From: Pyxidicoccus parkwaysis
Lineage (GTDB): Bacteria; Myxococcota; Myxococcia; Myxococcales; Myxococcaceae
Reading direction: 5' to 3'
Length of the DNA: 64,000 nt
Assembly: GCF_017301735.1 (NCBI RefSeq)
Contig: NZ_CP071090.1
Location: forward strand, 3,524,001 to 3,588,000
In this document: one piece after another, positions 1 to 6,909 of the stretch
Position numbering within the stretch: the first letter of the stretch is position 1
How the letters are laid out: every line of letters begins with the position of its first letter
Translations under genes and position numbers: made by a program
The notes under the pieces: model-generated
Databases searched by the model: none
The model's input: the letters and a program-made list of their open reading frames with translations, nothing else
What the model was told of the DNA's origin: nothing

Positions 1-1464
1 ATCTGCCGCGCCGTTCTTCTCGTAGTACTTCTCGAAGAGGCGGCCGGCGATGGAAGCCTGGACCACGATGCCCTTGAGACCGGGTGGCACCACGGGACCG
101 GTGACCCGGACGTCGAGCAGGGCTTCGGCACCGCGCCCTGGGACGCGTTCGCTAGAGTAGCGAAGCTGGTAGGCCGTGCCCTTGATGGCGGCGGCCTCCT
201 TGAGAACCTGATCCTCGCACGCGACGATCGAGCTCCTCCTGTGGCTGGAGCAGGGGTTGTGAATGGCCGGCGACGAAGGTGGTGGCGGCTGCGCGCCTTC
301 GGGAGGCCCGTAGGGCGAGTTGTGATCGATGGCGCTGAAGTGCAGGGTGGGGACGCGCCACAGCGCCTGGCCGGCGGGATAGAGTTCGGCGAGGCGGGTG
401 CGCTCGCCCACGTCGATGCCCAGCGCCGCCAGCGCGGCGTCCGGGTCCGCGCCGCCGTCCCCGTCGGCATCGAGCGCCGCGACGTCGCCCGCGATGGAGA
501 GGATCTTGAGCACCCGCCCATCGGGCTCCGACACCCAGCGGCCGGTGGTGCGATCCAACGAGCCAGCGGGCATGGTGGCGCCGACGCGCATTCCGATGAA
601 GTTTTCGACGTACAGGGCCACCGGCTGCGAGAACTCGACCCGGGAAGCTCCCGCGGCCTGAGCCTCGTCGATGGAGAGTTCCGCCGCGAAGGTGTAGCCC
701 GAAGTTGGCGGCAAGAGGGCCGGCATCGCCGCCCGGCCCGTATCTCCCACCGTATATTCGGTGATGCGAACCGTCCAGGGCGGCGGCAGCGGCGCGGAGA
801 CGCCGCCGGCCAGCGTCATCGTCGCGGTGGTGCCGGGCTTGAAGATGAGCGTCGGCCGGCGCGCGCCCTGGGGGTCGTTCGAAGTGCTCCCTCGAGCGAC
901 CTGCGGCGCCGTGGACTTCGGGTTGACGGAGGTGGAGGCGGTGTCGAGCGGGGTGAGCGCCACGTCGGGGACCACGACGTAGTCCTGCCAGGGCGTCTCC
1001 ATCCTCCGGGAGACTCGCAGGTAGCCCGCGGCCGCGAACTCCAGCACCGAAGGGCCGCCGCCGTTCAGCGCGAAGTCGTAGCGTCCATCGGCGCGGGTCG
1101 TCGTGCGGCCCAGCTCGCCGTGCCCGAGCGCGCGCACCTCGACACCAGCGAAGGGCTGGCCAGCGAGGTTGATCACGCGCCCGCGGAGCACCGCGACGCG
1201 CAGCGGGTCGATGACCCCGGGGGCGACATCTTTCTGAACGGCGTTGGGCCCGGTGTAGAGGAACCGGGTCGCCTCGGCGATCGACGTGGCGACGGTCCGA
1301 TCGAGGGGAGGCGCGTCCAGGTCGGTCGAAAACCCTCCGTCCGTCTCGTCCGGAACGGACGCGTCGGGCGTTCCGCCGTTCTTGGGACAGTGGGCGCAAC
1401 TCCAGGCCAGCAGGACCGCGGAGAGCGTGGCGAGGGCGGGCGAGATCGGGCGTGTGGTGCGCAT
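1..1464 (-). CDS. RHS-family surface lipoprotein, N-terminal part (3' end beyond window)
   Basis: The frame is open from an ATG at 1464 to the window edge (488 codons, no stop), so the C-terminus is missing. A GGGAG ribosome site lies about 8 bases upstream of the ATG. The N-terminus is a lipoprotein signal (hydrophobic stretch ending LLAWSC near residue 23) followed by a low-complexity linker. Next comes a carboxypeptidase-regulatory-like beta-sandwich (VAVLRGRVINLAGQPFAGVEV, about 90-150). Then follows a region with SGYTFAAELSIDEA, FSQPVALYVENF and WRVPTLHFSAIDHNSPYGPP, ending in CEDQVLKE and LRYSSERVPG. That order is characteristic, as I recall it, of the region preceding the YD repeats in large myxobacterial RHS/teneurin-like proteins. 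The repeats and any C-terminal toxin would lie to the left of the window. Inferred role: surface-anchored, possibly toxin-delivering. Longer arginine-rich frames on both strands here are shadows. Confidence 0.75.
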   Translation of the reverse strand, partial: MRTTRPISPALATLSAVLLAWSCAHCPKNGGTPDASVPDETDGGFSTDLDAPPLDRTVATSIAEATRFLYTGPNAVQKDVAPGVIDPLRVAVLRGRVINLAGQPFAGVEVRALGHGELGRTTTRADGRYDFALNGGGPSVLEFAAAGYLRVSRRMETPWQDYVVVPDVALTPLDTASTSVNPKSTAPQVARGSTSNDPQGARRPTLIFKPGTTATMTLAGGVSAPLPPPWTVRITEYTVGDTGRAAMPALLPPTSGYTFAAELSIDEAQAAGASRVEFSQPVALYVENFIGMRVGATMPAGSLDRTTGRWVSEPDGRVLKILSIAGDVAALDADGDGGADPDAALAALGIDVGERTRLAELYPAGQALWRVPTLHFSAIDHNSPYGPPEGAQPPPPSSPAIHNPCSSHRRSSIVACEDQVLKEAAAIKGTAYQLRYSSERVPGRGAEALLDVRVTGPVVPPGLKGIVVQASIAGRLFEKYYEKNGAAD

Positions 1465-2011
1465 CGATGCTCCCTGAGCTCCGCGAGGAGCTGTTTCGAG
1501 GAGGGGGACCCGAGCCCTCGCCGCCCGAAGGTTGAGCCGTCTTGTCAGAGAGAGTGAACGCGATCGCGGCCGTCGCTTTCTCCCAGTGAATTCGACGTGA
1601 AGAGAATCTCCGCATTCAGGTGATGCGCGCCACGTAGAATCCTGGCGGGACCTCGCGCAGCCCACTGACATAGATGAATAGGAGATTCGCTACGCCCTGG
1701 AGGTCAGCCGCGTCTGCGTCTCATGGGCCACGTCTACACATCCCATGATAAGCCTCAAGCTGCCGGTGAACTGGTCTACCTGGTATCCCGGCGCTCCTGG
1801 CAAGCATTCTCAGAGTCTCCATGGCCATGTCATCGAGACTCGGCTTGGGCTGGCCAAATCGAAGTACATCCTCATCCGATGGACTCGGCGGCCGTACCTG
1901 GAGACAAAATAGGAGGAGAGCATGTCGCCGCCAAGCTGTCCGGAAGTCTGAACCTACAGTCCACACGAAATGCGGGAGAGCCACCGAAGCGGGTGACGCT
2001 CAGTCCTGCAA
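1465..2011. other. Intergenic region, possible decayed gene on the minus strand
   Basis: Roughly 550 bases between two divergent genes, somewhat less GC-rich than its surroundings. On the minus strand a frame from 1984 (PSLDDMAMETLRMLARSAG) stops at 1721-1723 and continues in the same frame, after the TGA, with protein-like sequence (GVANLLFIYVSGLREVPPGF) to a stop at 1618. This could be a gene broken by an in-frame stop, but I do not recognise a family. No RNA gene or clear terminator was seen. The region must also hold the promoters of both flanking genes. Confidence 0.3.
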
Positions 2012-2896
2012 ATGAACCCCATGCACCAAGCCCGACCTGTCCTGACATGCACTTTCGTGCTGTGCCTGACGGCCCTCCTGGCTTGCTCGTCGTCAGGTTC
2101 CCGGTGCAGCGCGGAGCTCGGCTATCCGTCCGCCCCTGCGGAGGGCTGGTTCCGCACGAAACAGGAGGGGGGGCTCACGGTTCACTTCCCTCCAGAGACC
2201 GACCTGCAGGATGACCAGGTCCGGGGCCTGGAGGCACACCGGCTTGCAATGGTGGCACGCCTCGGCGAGCTCTATCTGCCGCCCTCGGATACGCGGTTCG
2301 AGTACTTCCTCTACGCGAATCCCCAGGACAAGGCAGACCTCTTCCCCTGTCACGGTTCGAGCCCCACGGTGCTTACGGGAGTTGGCGGCCGCTATGAGGT
2401 CCACCATTTCCGCCTCAGCGTACACGAACTGGTTCATCTCTATACCCTGCGCGAGCCCCACCTGGGCTGGTCTCAGCTCCTCACCGAAGGCCTCGCCGTC
2501 TATCTGGGCGATTATTACGCCGCTCAACACCCGGAGACGCCTGCCTCCGAGTTGACGGACCGGATGCCCGCCGAGGCGTTTCTTGCCGCACTGCCCCAGG
2601 AGAGGCAGGTCTCGCTCGCGCAGCTCCACGCGTGGCCAACGAACGCGGAGCTGAGCGAGGACGAGCGGAGCATTCGCTATCTCACGGCCGGTGCGTTCAC
2701 GCGCTATCTCTTCGAGGCGCGCGACCCCGCCCTGGTACTTGACTACCTCGAACAGCACCAGGTTCCCTGGTCCCAGCTCCGTTCACAGGCGCTGTTGGAC
2801 GCGCTCGCCGAGACCTACTCAACCGACATCGACTCGCTGGAGCGTGACTTCCGGAGATGGATGGCGAGCCAGGCCACCTCACCGGATGCGGGTTGA
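2012..2896 (+). CDS. Secreted lipoprotein with gluzincin-like HEXXH metalloprotease motif
   Basis: A 294-residue protein with a lipoprotein signal peptide (hydrophobic core ending LTALLAC, lipidated Cys about residue 25). It should be exported and anchored to a membrane. The central motif HELVHLYTL (about residues 143-151) followed by a TEGLAVYLGDYY segment is the HEXXH plus downstream Glu arrangement of gluzincin/MA-type peptidases, in which the two His and the second Glu bind zinc. Substrate unknown. The protein resembles peptidase-MA-like lipoproteins common in myxobacteria, but I cannot name a subfamily. An alternative start at 2021 is possible. The gene is convergent with the CPBP protease gene at 2925, and nothing links it firmly to the biosynthetic locus beyond that. 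Confidence 0.65.
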   Translation: MNPMHQARPVLTCTFVLCLTALLACSSSGSRCSAELGYPSAPAEGWFRTKQEGGLTVHFPPETDLQDDQVRGLEAHRLAMVARLGELYLPPSDTRFEYFLYANPQDKADLFPCHGSSPTVLTGVGGRYEVHHFRLSVHELVHLYTLREPHLGWSQLLTEGLAVYLGDYYAAQHPETPASELTDRMPAEAFLAALPQERQVSLAQLHAWPTNAELSEDERSIRYLTAGAFTRYLFEARDPALVLDYLEQHQVPWSQLRSQALLDALAETYSTDIDSLERDFRRWMASQATSPDAG

Positions 2897-2924
2897 CGCG
2901 CGCCTCCGAGCCCAGCCAGAGCGT

Positions 2925-3533
2925 TCACCCAGCCGGGCTCACCGGGCCTGCCGCGGACTTCGAATCGTCCGGAGTGCTCCGGTCCGACAACGCGAGGCTC
3001 ACGCCGTTGCGCACGAAGTGCATTGCGATGGCCGCCCATAGATTCCCCGTGACGCAGTACACCCCCCCGAGCAGGAGCGAGAAGGCCAGGAACTCGAGGA
3101 AGTTCGCGAGCGGCGGGCGCCGACGGTAGATGAAGTAGTGCCGCAGGGTGAACAGGACCGCGACCAGGACCACGGCAAGCAGGCTGTCGCCCAGGAGTGT
3201 GTGAAGGGCGCCGCGCCAGAAGAGTTCCTCATAGATGGACCGAAGCAGGTATCTCACGAGTTTGGAGCCATCCCTCCAACACAGCGACGGGCGCAGTGCC
3301 TGCGGCTTCCGGAAGAAGCCCAGCGCTCCCAGCGAAAGGAGGTACATCAGGACGCCGAGGGGAAACCCGAGGGCCATCCCCGAAAACAGGGTGGAAAGCC
3401 CGCCAAGGTCATGCAGGCTGCCCGTCACGGCGATCAGCGCGACACAGGCAGCATGCAGGACGAAGGAAAGCCTCCCCCGGCTCCGCCATTCCCTCCACGG
3501 AGTGCTGGGGCTCGTGCCAGGGCGGCTCTTCAT
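2925..3533 (-). CDS. CPBP-family intramembrane metalloprotease
   Basis: A polytopic membrane protein of 202 residues with the CPBP (CAAX protease and bacteriocin-processing, Abi) motifs: an EELFWRG box (motif 1, EExxxR), a second box around FTLRHYF with His, and a late AMHFVRNG box with His. These residues form the metal/catalytic site in Rce1-type proteases. Family members cleave prenylated proteins, mature RiPPs or confer self-immunity. The ATG at 3533 is preferred over an upstream TTG at 3569. It is the next gene (130 bases) downstream of the TPR gene on the same strand as the RiPP/isoprenoid operon, so leader removal or immunity for the peptide product is a reasonable inference. The combination with isoprenoid enzymes is notable because CPBP proteases include prenyl-protein proteases. 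Confidence 0.75.
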   Translation of the reverse strand: MKSRPGTSPSTPWREWRSRGRLSFVLHAACVALIAVTGSLHDLGGLSTLFSGMALGFPLGVLMYLLSLGALGFFRKPQALRPSLCWRDGSKLVRYLLRSIYEELFWRGALHTLLGDSLLAVVLVAVLFTLRHYFIYRRRPPLANFLEFLAFSLLLGGVYCVTGNLWAAIAMHFVRNGVSLALSDRSTPDDSKSAAGPVSPAG

Positions 3534-3663
3534 TGGTGACGGCGCTCGGCTGGGAGTGTGTTGCGGCAACGGGAAGAAGCGAGCTCTGACCCACGAACCG
3601 CGGTAGCGGATTCAAGGCCGATGCCATTTTGGAGTGCGTCGTTGGATTGACTCCGACAGGCTC

Positions 3664-4560
3664 CTAGGACCTCCGCTTGGGCTCTGGCTTCTTCGGGGGC
3701 CGGTCGAGCGAGGCGAGCACGTCCCGAGTGTAGACGGCGTACCTGCCATTCTTGTCGGACTGGACCGCCTGACGCAGGACGTCCCGCGCCCTATCTACGT
3801 CTCCCGCGTTGCGCAGAGCGATGGCGAGGCCAATCATCACTGGGATTGACTCCGGAGCAAGCGCCTGGGCCTCCTCGTAGTAGCGGACGGCGTTCTTCCT
3901 GTCGCCCAGGGACGATGCGATGCTCCCAAGCATCTCCTTGACGAGCACGCTGCGGGGATGTGCCTTCTCGAGCTTCTCGGCGACGCCCTTGGCCTCGTCG
4001 CGCTCCAGGTCCTGCCGATGCGCGTGGGCGAGCGAGAAGCCGGCGAAGTCCCCGATCTTTGCCTTCGCACCGACATCGAATGTCTTCCGGAGCCTCTGCT
4101 TGGCATTGCCATTCGCGGGCTCGACCTTGAGCAAGGACAGCGCGGTGACGGTGGCAGCGACAGTCTCGAAGAACTCCTGCTCGTCGCGCGGCAGCTGGGG
4201 CAGCGCCCGGCGCATCTCCCGGCTCGCCAGAATCCAGCGTTCGCGGAGCGTGGCGAGTTGCTGCTCGATGTCGAGGATGTCGTGGAGGTGCCGCGAGAAC
4301 TTCTGGTGTGGATCCTCGTCGGCGAGGGCTGCCCTCTGGTCCAGCAGCCGCTTCCCTGCGGCGAGGTGGATCGCGACGCGCTCGCGATTGCCGAAGAAGT
4401 CGCTGCCAAAGCCGCTAAGCATGGCCAGCGCCAGATGATACGCGGGCTCATCGGGCTCGGCCTCGGCGAGCCCGGCCACCTTCTTGATCACGCTCTCCTT
4501 GGGAAGTGCGACGATGCTGTTGATGGCCTTGGTGAACTTCTTGACGGCGTCTGGTTTCAT
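3664..4560 (-). CDS. TPR-repeat protein of the peptide operon
   Basis: A soluble 298-residue protein, largely alpha-helical, with no signal peptide. The C-terminal half carries tetratricopeptide-like repeats (SLGDRKNAVRYYEEAQALAP, then IALRNAGDVDRARDVLRQAV, about residues 205-275). The N-terminus (MKPDAVKKFTKAINSI) is basic. It follows the two precursor-peptide genes directly (51 bases after the first), with an AAGGAG site about 11 bases before the ATG. TPR proteins usually bind peptides or partners, so a role in holding the precursor or scaffolding the enzymes is inferred from position. I do not recognise a specific family. Confidence 0.7.
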   Translation of the reverse strand: MKPDAVKKFTKAINSIVALPKESVIKKVAGLAEAEPDEPAYHLALAMLSGFGSDFFGNRERVAIHLAAGKRLLDQRAALADEDPHQKFSRHLHDILDIEQQLATLRERWILASREMRRALPQLPRDEQEFFETVAATVTALSLLKVEPANGNAKQRLRKTFDVGAKAKIGDFAGFSLAHAHRQDLERDEAKGVAEKLEKAHPRSVLVKEMLGSIASSLGDRKNAVRYYEEAQALAPESIPVMIGLAIALRNAGDVDRARDVLRQAVQSDKNGRYAVYTRDVLASLDRPPKKPEPKRRS

Positions 4561-4611
4561 GATGGTCCCATCTCCTTGTCATTGCGGCGACGCTTCCCGA
4601 TGTGCCCGGGT

Positions 4612-4800
4612 CTAGCCGCCGTACATGCCACAGACGTCCACATCCACTTCGTCCGCGGCGCAGATGTCGACATTGCAGTGCTCGTCGCAGTCACACGCCG
4701 CGAGGGGGAGCCGGGGCGACTGGAGAGCCACCTGCTCCTGGGACTCCGGTGGCCCGTCCTGGTTCAGGGGTTTGAAGTGCTTGGGGATCTTCTGATTCAT
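4612..4800 (-). CDS. RiPP precursor peptide, copy 1 (Cys/Asp-rich core)
   Basis: A 62-residue peptide. Residues 1-30 form a leader with the motif KHFKPLNQD (7-15), shared with the neighbouring copy. From about residue 31 (LPLAACDCDEHCNVDIC) the core is rich in Cys and Asp/Glu: Cys at 36, 38, 42, 47 and 57, ending CGMYGG. Two Cys-x-x-Asp units (C42/D45, C47/D50) recall the Cys-to-acidic-residue thioethers made by SCIFF/QhpD/ranthipeptide-type radical SAM enzymes, one of which is encoded upstream in the same operon. The paralogue aligns without gaps over all 62 residues and diverges mostly in leader residues 16-28. A weak AAGGTAAG site precedes the ATG. Product chemistry is inferred, not shown. 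Confidence 0.75.
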   Translation of the reverse strand: MNQKIPKHFKPLNQDGPPESQEQVALQSPRLPLAACDCDEHCNVDICAADEVDVDVCGMYGG

Positions 4801-4840
4801 GCTCTTACCTTGTCATTCACGCCGGAGGCGGCAGTGCCGC

Positions 4841-5029
4841 TCATCCGCCGTACAGGCCACAGGCTTCGACCTCCACGTCGTCCGCGACGCAGATGTCGAC
4901 ATTGCAGTGCTCGTCGCAGTCGCACGCTGCCAGCGGCAACCGGGGCTTCCCTGCCTCCGGGAGCTCTCGGGGCTCTGACGGCGCGTCCTGGTTCAGGGGT
5001 TTGAAGTGTTTCGGCTTCGTCGTGTTCAT
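4841..5029 (-). CDS. RiPP precursor peptide, copy 2 (Cys/Asp-rich core)
   Basis: Paralogue of the adjacent precursor, also 62 residues, with the same leader motif KHFKPLNQD at 7-15 and the same five Cys at 36, 38, 42, 47 and 57; it ends CGLYGG. Core differences are conservative or small (A48 to V, E51 to D, D53/D55 to E, V56 to A, M59 to L), so acidic charge and the Cys pattern are under constraint while the leader centre is free to vary. Its ATG overlaps the TGA of the isoprenyl-synthase-like gene (ATGA at 5029-5026), implying translational coupling to that enzyme. The gene is too short and too biased to be chance, because the duplicated copy preserves frame, length and Cys spacing. Confidence 0.75.
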   Translation of the reverse strand: MNTTKPKHFKPLNQDAPSEPRELPEAGKPRLPLAACDCDEHCNVDICVADDVEVEACGLYGG

Positions 5030-5928
5030 GGCACGCTCCTGTTCAGTGGAAACCCAGACGCCAGCTCGCTCGCGCGTGCAATCTGACCGAGCAGCCCATC
5101 CATCAACCGGGTGAATGGCAGACAGCCGATCGCAACGCTGAGAGCGCGCGCTGCCGTGAGGCACTCGGCCCCCAGTTGGAGGTGCTCCCGGCATAGTGCC
5201 TCCCAGGCCGGGCCACGCGGCTCGCCCACTGCGCGTAGCGCGGCGCGATGCAGGAGATACGAGCAGCGTCCCCGCGCCAGGTCCTCCGCCGCATCGCCTA
5301 CGTCATCGAGCACCTGGACGCCCGCGTGGAAGTGCTCGATCATCCGCTCGACGACCGACAGACGCGCGCTATCGCCCGCCGCGAGCGCAACACTGGCCGC
5401 GGAAATCTTGAGGGGGGAGAGCTTCCGGCCGAGCTGCGCCAGGGCGACGTCGGGAGGAACCTCGACGGCCGCGCTCGCGAGGGTCTTCTCCCAGGCGAGG
5501 CTCTCCCAGTACTCGGTCCAATACGCACGATAGAGGACCCAGAAGGGGGCGTCGGAGTCAAAGAGCACCTGGAACTCGCTGGTGCATCGCAAGAAGAAGT
5601 GGCTGGCGACGAGCAGGAGCTCGGGGTGCTCGGTGTTGTCCCCGTCGAGGACGTCGTCCTGCATGAGGCAGAAATACGAGCCGAAGAGGTTGCCCAGCGT
5701 GGCGCGTCGGATGACCTCGAACCGGCCGGCGATTCCGAAACAGGCGGCAATCCAACTGGGAAAGCGGGTGACGAGTGAGCGATGCTTCTGCTGCCTGCGG
5801 TGGTGCGCACACACCGCGCGCAGGCAGGGCGGCAGTTCGTCCACGCTGCGGCGGAACGCTTCGCTCGCCCAGTCACCCGGGTCGATTCGCGCCCCGGCGC
5901 GTGGTGTGGATGCAGGAGGCGCCATCAT
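5026..5928 (-). CDS. Isoprenyl diphosphate synthase-like (class I, DDxxD) protein
   Basis: About 300 residues, all-helical. Two aspartate-rich motifs match those of trans-isoprenyl diphosphate synthases in position: DDVLD at about 91-95 (QDDVLDGDN) and DDVGD at about 208-212 (VQVLDDVGDAAEDLARG). In that fold the motifs bind Mg-diphosphate of allylic substrates. The flanking sequence departs from canonical chain-elongating enzymes, so a divergent synthase, a prenyltransferase or a class I terpene cyclase are all possible. The start is one of two tandem ATGs (5928 or 5925). The first overlaps the TGA of the upstream cyclase-like gene, and the stop overlaps the ATG of precursor copy 2, so the gene is translationally embedded in the operon. 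Finding such an enzyme coupled to a RiPP precursor is unusual. Confidence 0.7.
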   Translation of the reverse strand: MMAPPASTPRAGARIDPGDWASEAFRRSVDELPPCLRAVCAHHRRQQKHRSLVTRFPSWIAACFGIAGRFEVIRRATLGNLFGSYFCLMQDDVLDGDNTEHPELLLVASHFFLRCTSEFQVLFDSDAPFWVLYRAYWTEYWESLAWEKTLASAAVEVPPDVALAQLGRKLSPLKISAASVALAAGDSARLSVVERMIEHFHAGVQVLDDVGDAAEDLARGRCSYLLHRAALRAVGEPRGPAWEALCREHLQLGAECLTAARALSVAIGCLPFTRLMDGLLGQIARASELASGFPLNRSVP

Positions 5929-6902
5929 CCCGTGCTCCAGCGGCGCCGATAGGCCGCGAGAGCGCCCAGGAGCGCGGCAGTGGTGAAGACCCGCTCGAGC
6001 GCGGCGACGTGCGGCTCCGGGTCGCCGGGCTCCCAGCGTTTCACGCACATCCGCGCTGGCACCCGCATCAGCCGCTCGGCGGCCCAGCCACCGTCCTCCG
6101 ACTGCTCATCCAGGAGCCACCGGCACCCCTGCTCCGCCGCGGACCGCTCGCGCGCCTTCCCCGCGCACGCCAGCGCCCCCACCGCGAGCCCGGTGCTGAA
6201 GGGGTCTCCCCAGCTCCCATCCGGCTGCCGTGCGTCCACGAGCCAGCCCAGCGCCCGTTCCACTGCGGCCTGGCCGCGGCCGAGCATATGGAGGGCGGTC
6301 AGGACCATGCACGTAGGGAGGATGAGCCCCGCCCACCAGAAGGACCGCCACGCACCCGAAGGCTCCTGCTCCACGAGCAGGTTCGCTACGGCGCGCTCGG
6401 CCGCGACCACGTCTTCGGAGGCGCTACTGAGCGCGAGCGCGAGCGCCGCGTTCGCGGTCACACAGGGAGACGGGCGCGCGTAGCCGCTGCCTTTCGGAAT
6501 CCGCCGGTTCGAGGCGTGATAGGTCGCGAAACCTCCGCCCTGTGGGTCTTGAAACGAGCGCAGGCAGGTCCACGACGCTTCCAGCATGCCTCGGCCGGGC
6601 GGGGACGGTGTGCCGAGCAGGAACCTCAGGCATGTGGCGGTCGAGTCGGCATCCACCGGGGCGACACCGTTGAAGCCCCATCCCCCCGGAGCGCGATGGC
6701 CTCGCACGAGGAAGTCGGCCGCCGTGCGCAGGACGGTCTCCTCCCGAGGGGCCGCATGCGCTCCGAACCCCAGCCCGACGGCGCCGGTAATCCACTCGGT
6801 CCCCGGTGTGCTGAAGACGTTGAAGTCCGTGAAGCTCCCGTCCGCCCGCTGCCGTTCCCTGAGGAACCCCGCGGCGCGAGCGAGCGCATCGTCGATTCGC
6901 AT
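5925..6902 (-). CDS. Squalene/terpene-cyclase-like alpha/alpha-barrel protein
   Basis: A 325-residue protein made of repeating helices with four QW-like turns: QRADGSF (about 18-24), QDPQGGGF (about 117), QPDGSWGDP (about 229) and QSEDGGWA (about 272). This is the pattern of the prenyltransferase/squalene-oxidase repeat superfamily. An acidic DADSTA motif at 84-89 is close to the DxDD acid motif of class II terpene cyclases (protonation of the terminal double bond), with Ser in the last position. The protein is about half the length of a full two-domain cyclase, so it may be a single-barrel class II-like cyclase, a protein prenyltransferase beta-like subunit, or a repurposed fold. The ATG at 6902 is 7 bases after the radical SAM stop, with AGGAG inside that gene. 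The stop overlaps the next start. No signal peptide. Confidence 0.7.
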   Translation of the reverse strand: MRIDDALARAAGFLRERQRADGSFTDFNVFSTPGTEWITGAVGLGFGAHAAPREETVLRTAADFLVRGHRAPGGWGFNGVAPVDADSTATCLRFLLGTPSPPGRGMLEASWTCLRSFQDPQGGGFATYHASNRRIPKGSGYARPSPCVTANAALALALSSASEDVVAAERAVANLLVEQEPSGAWRSFWWAGLILPTCMVLTALHMLGRGQAAVERALGWLVDARQPDGSWGDPFSTGLAVGALACAGKARERSAAEQGCRWLLDEQSEDGGWAAERLMRVPARMCVKRWEPGDPEPHVAALERVFTTAALLGALAAYRRRWSTG

Positions 6903-6909
6903 GGATGGC

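Noticed and set aside
152..1615. Long Arg/Gly-rich frames on both strands over the RHS gene
   Set aside because: Amino-acid composition is that of high-GC shadow frames. The frame starting at 1464 has a lipoprotein signal, ribosome site and recognisable domains.
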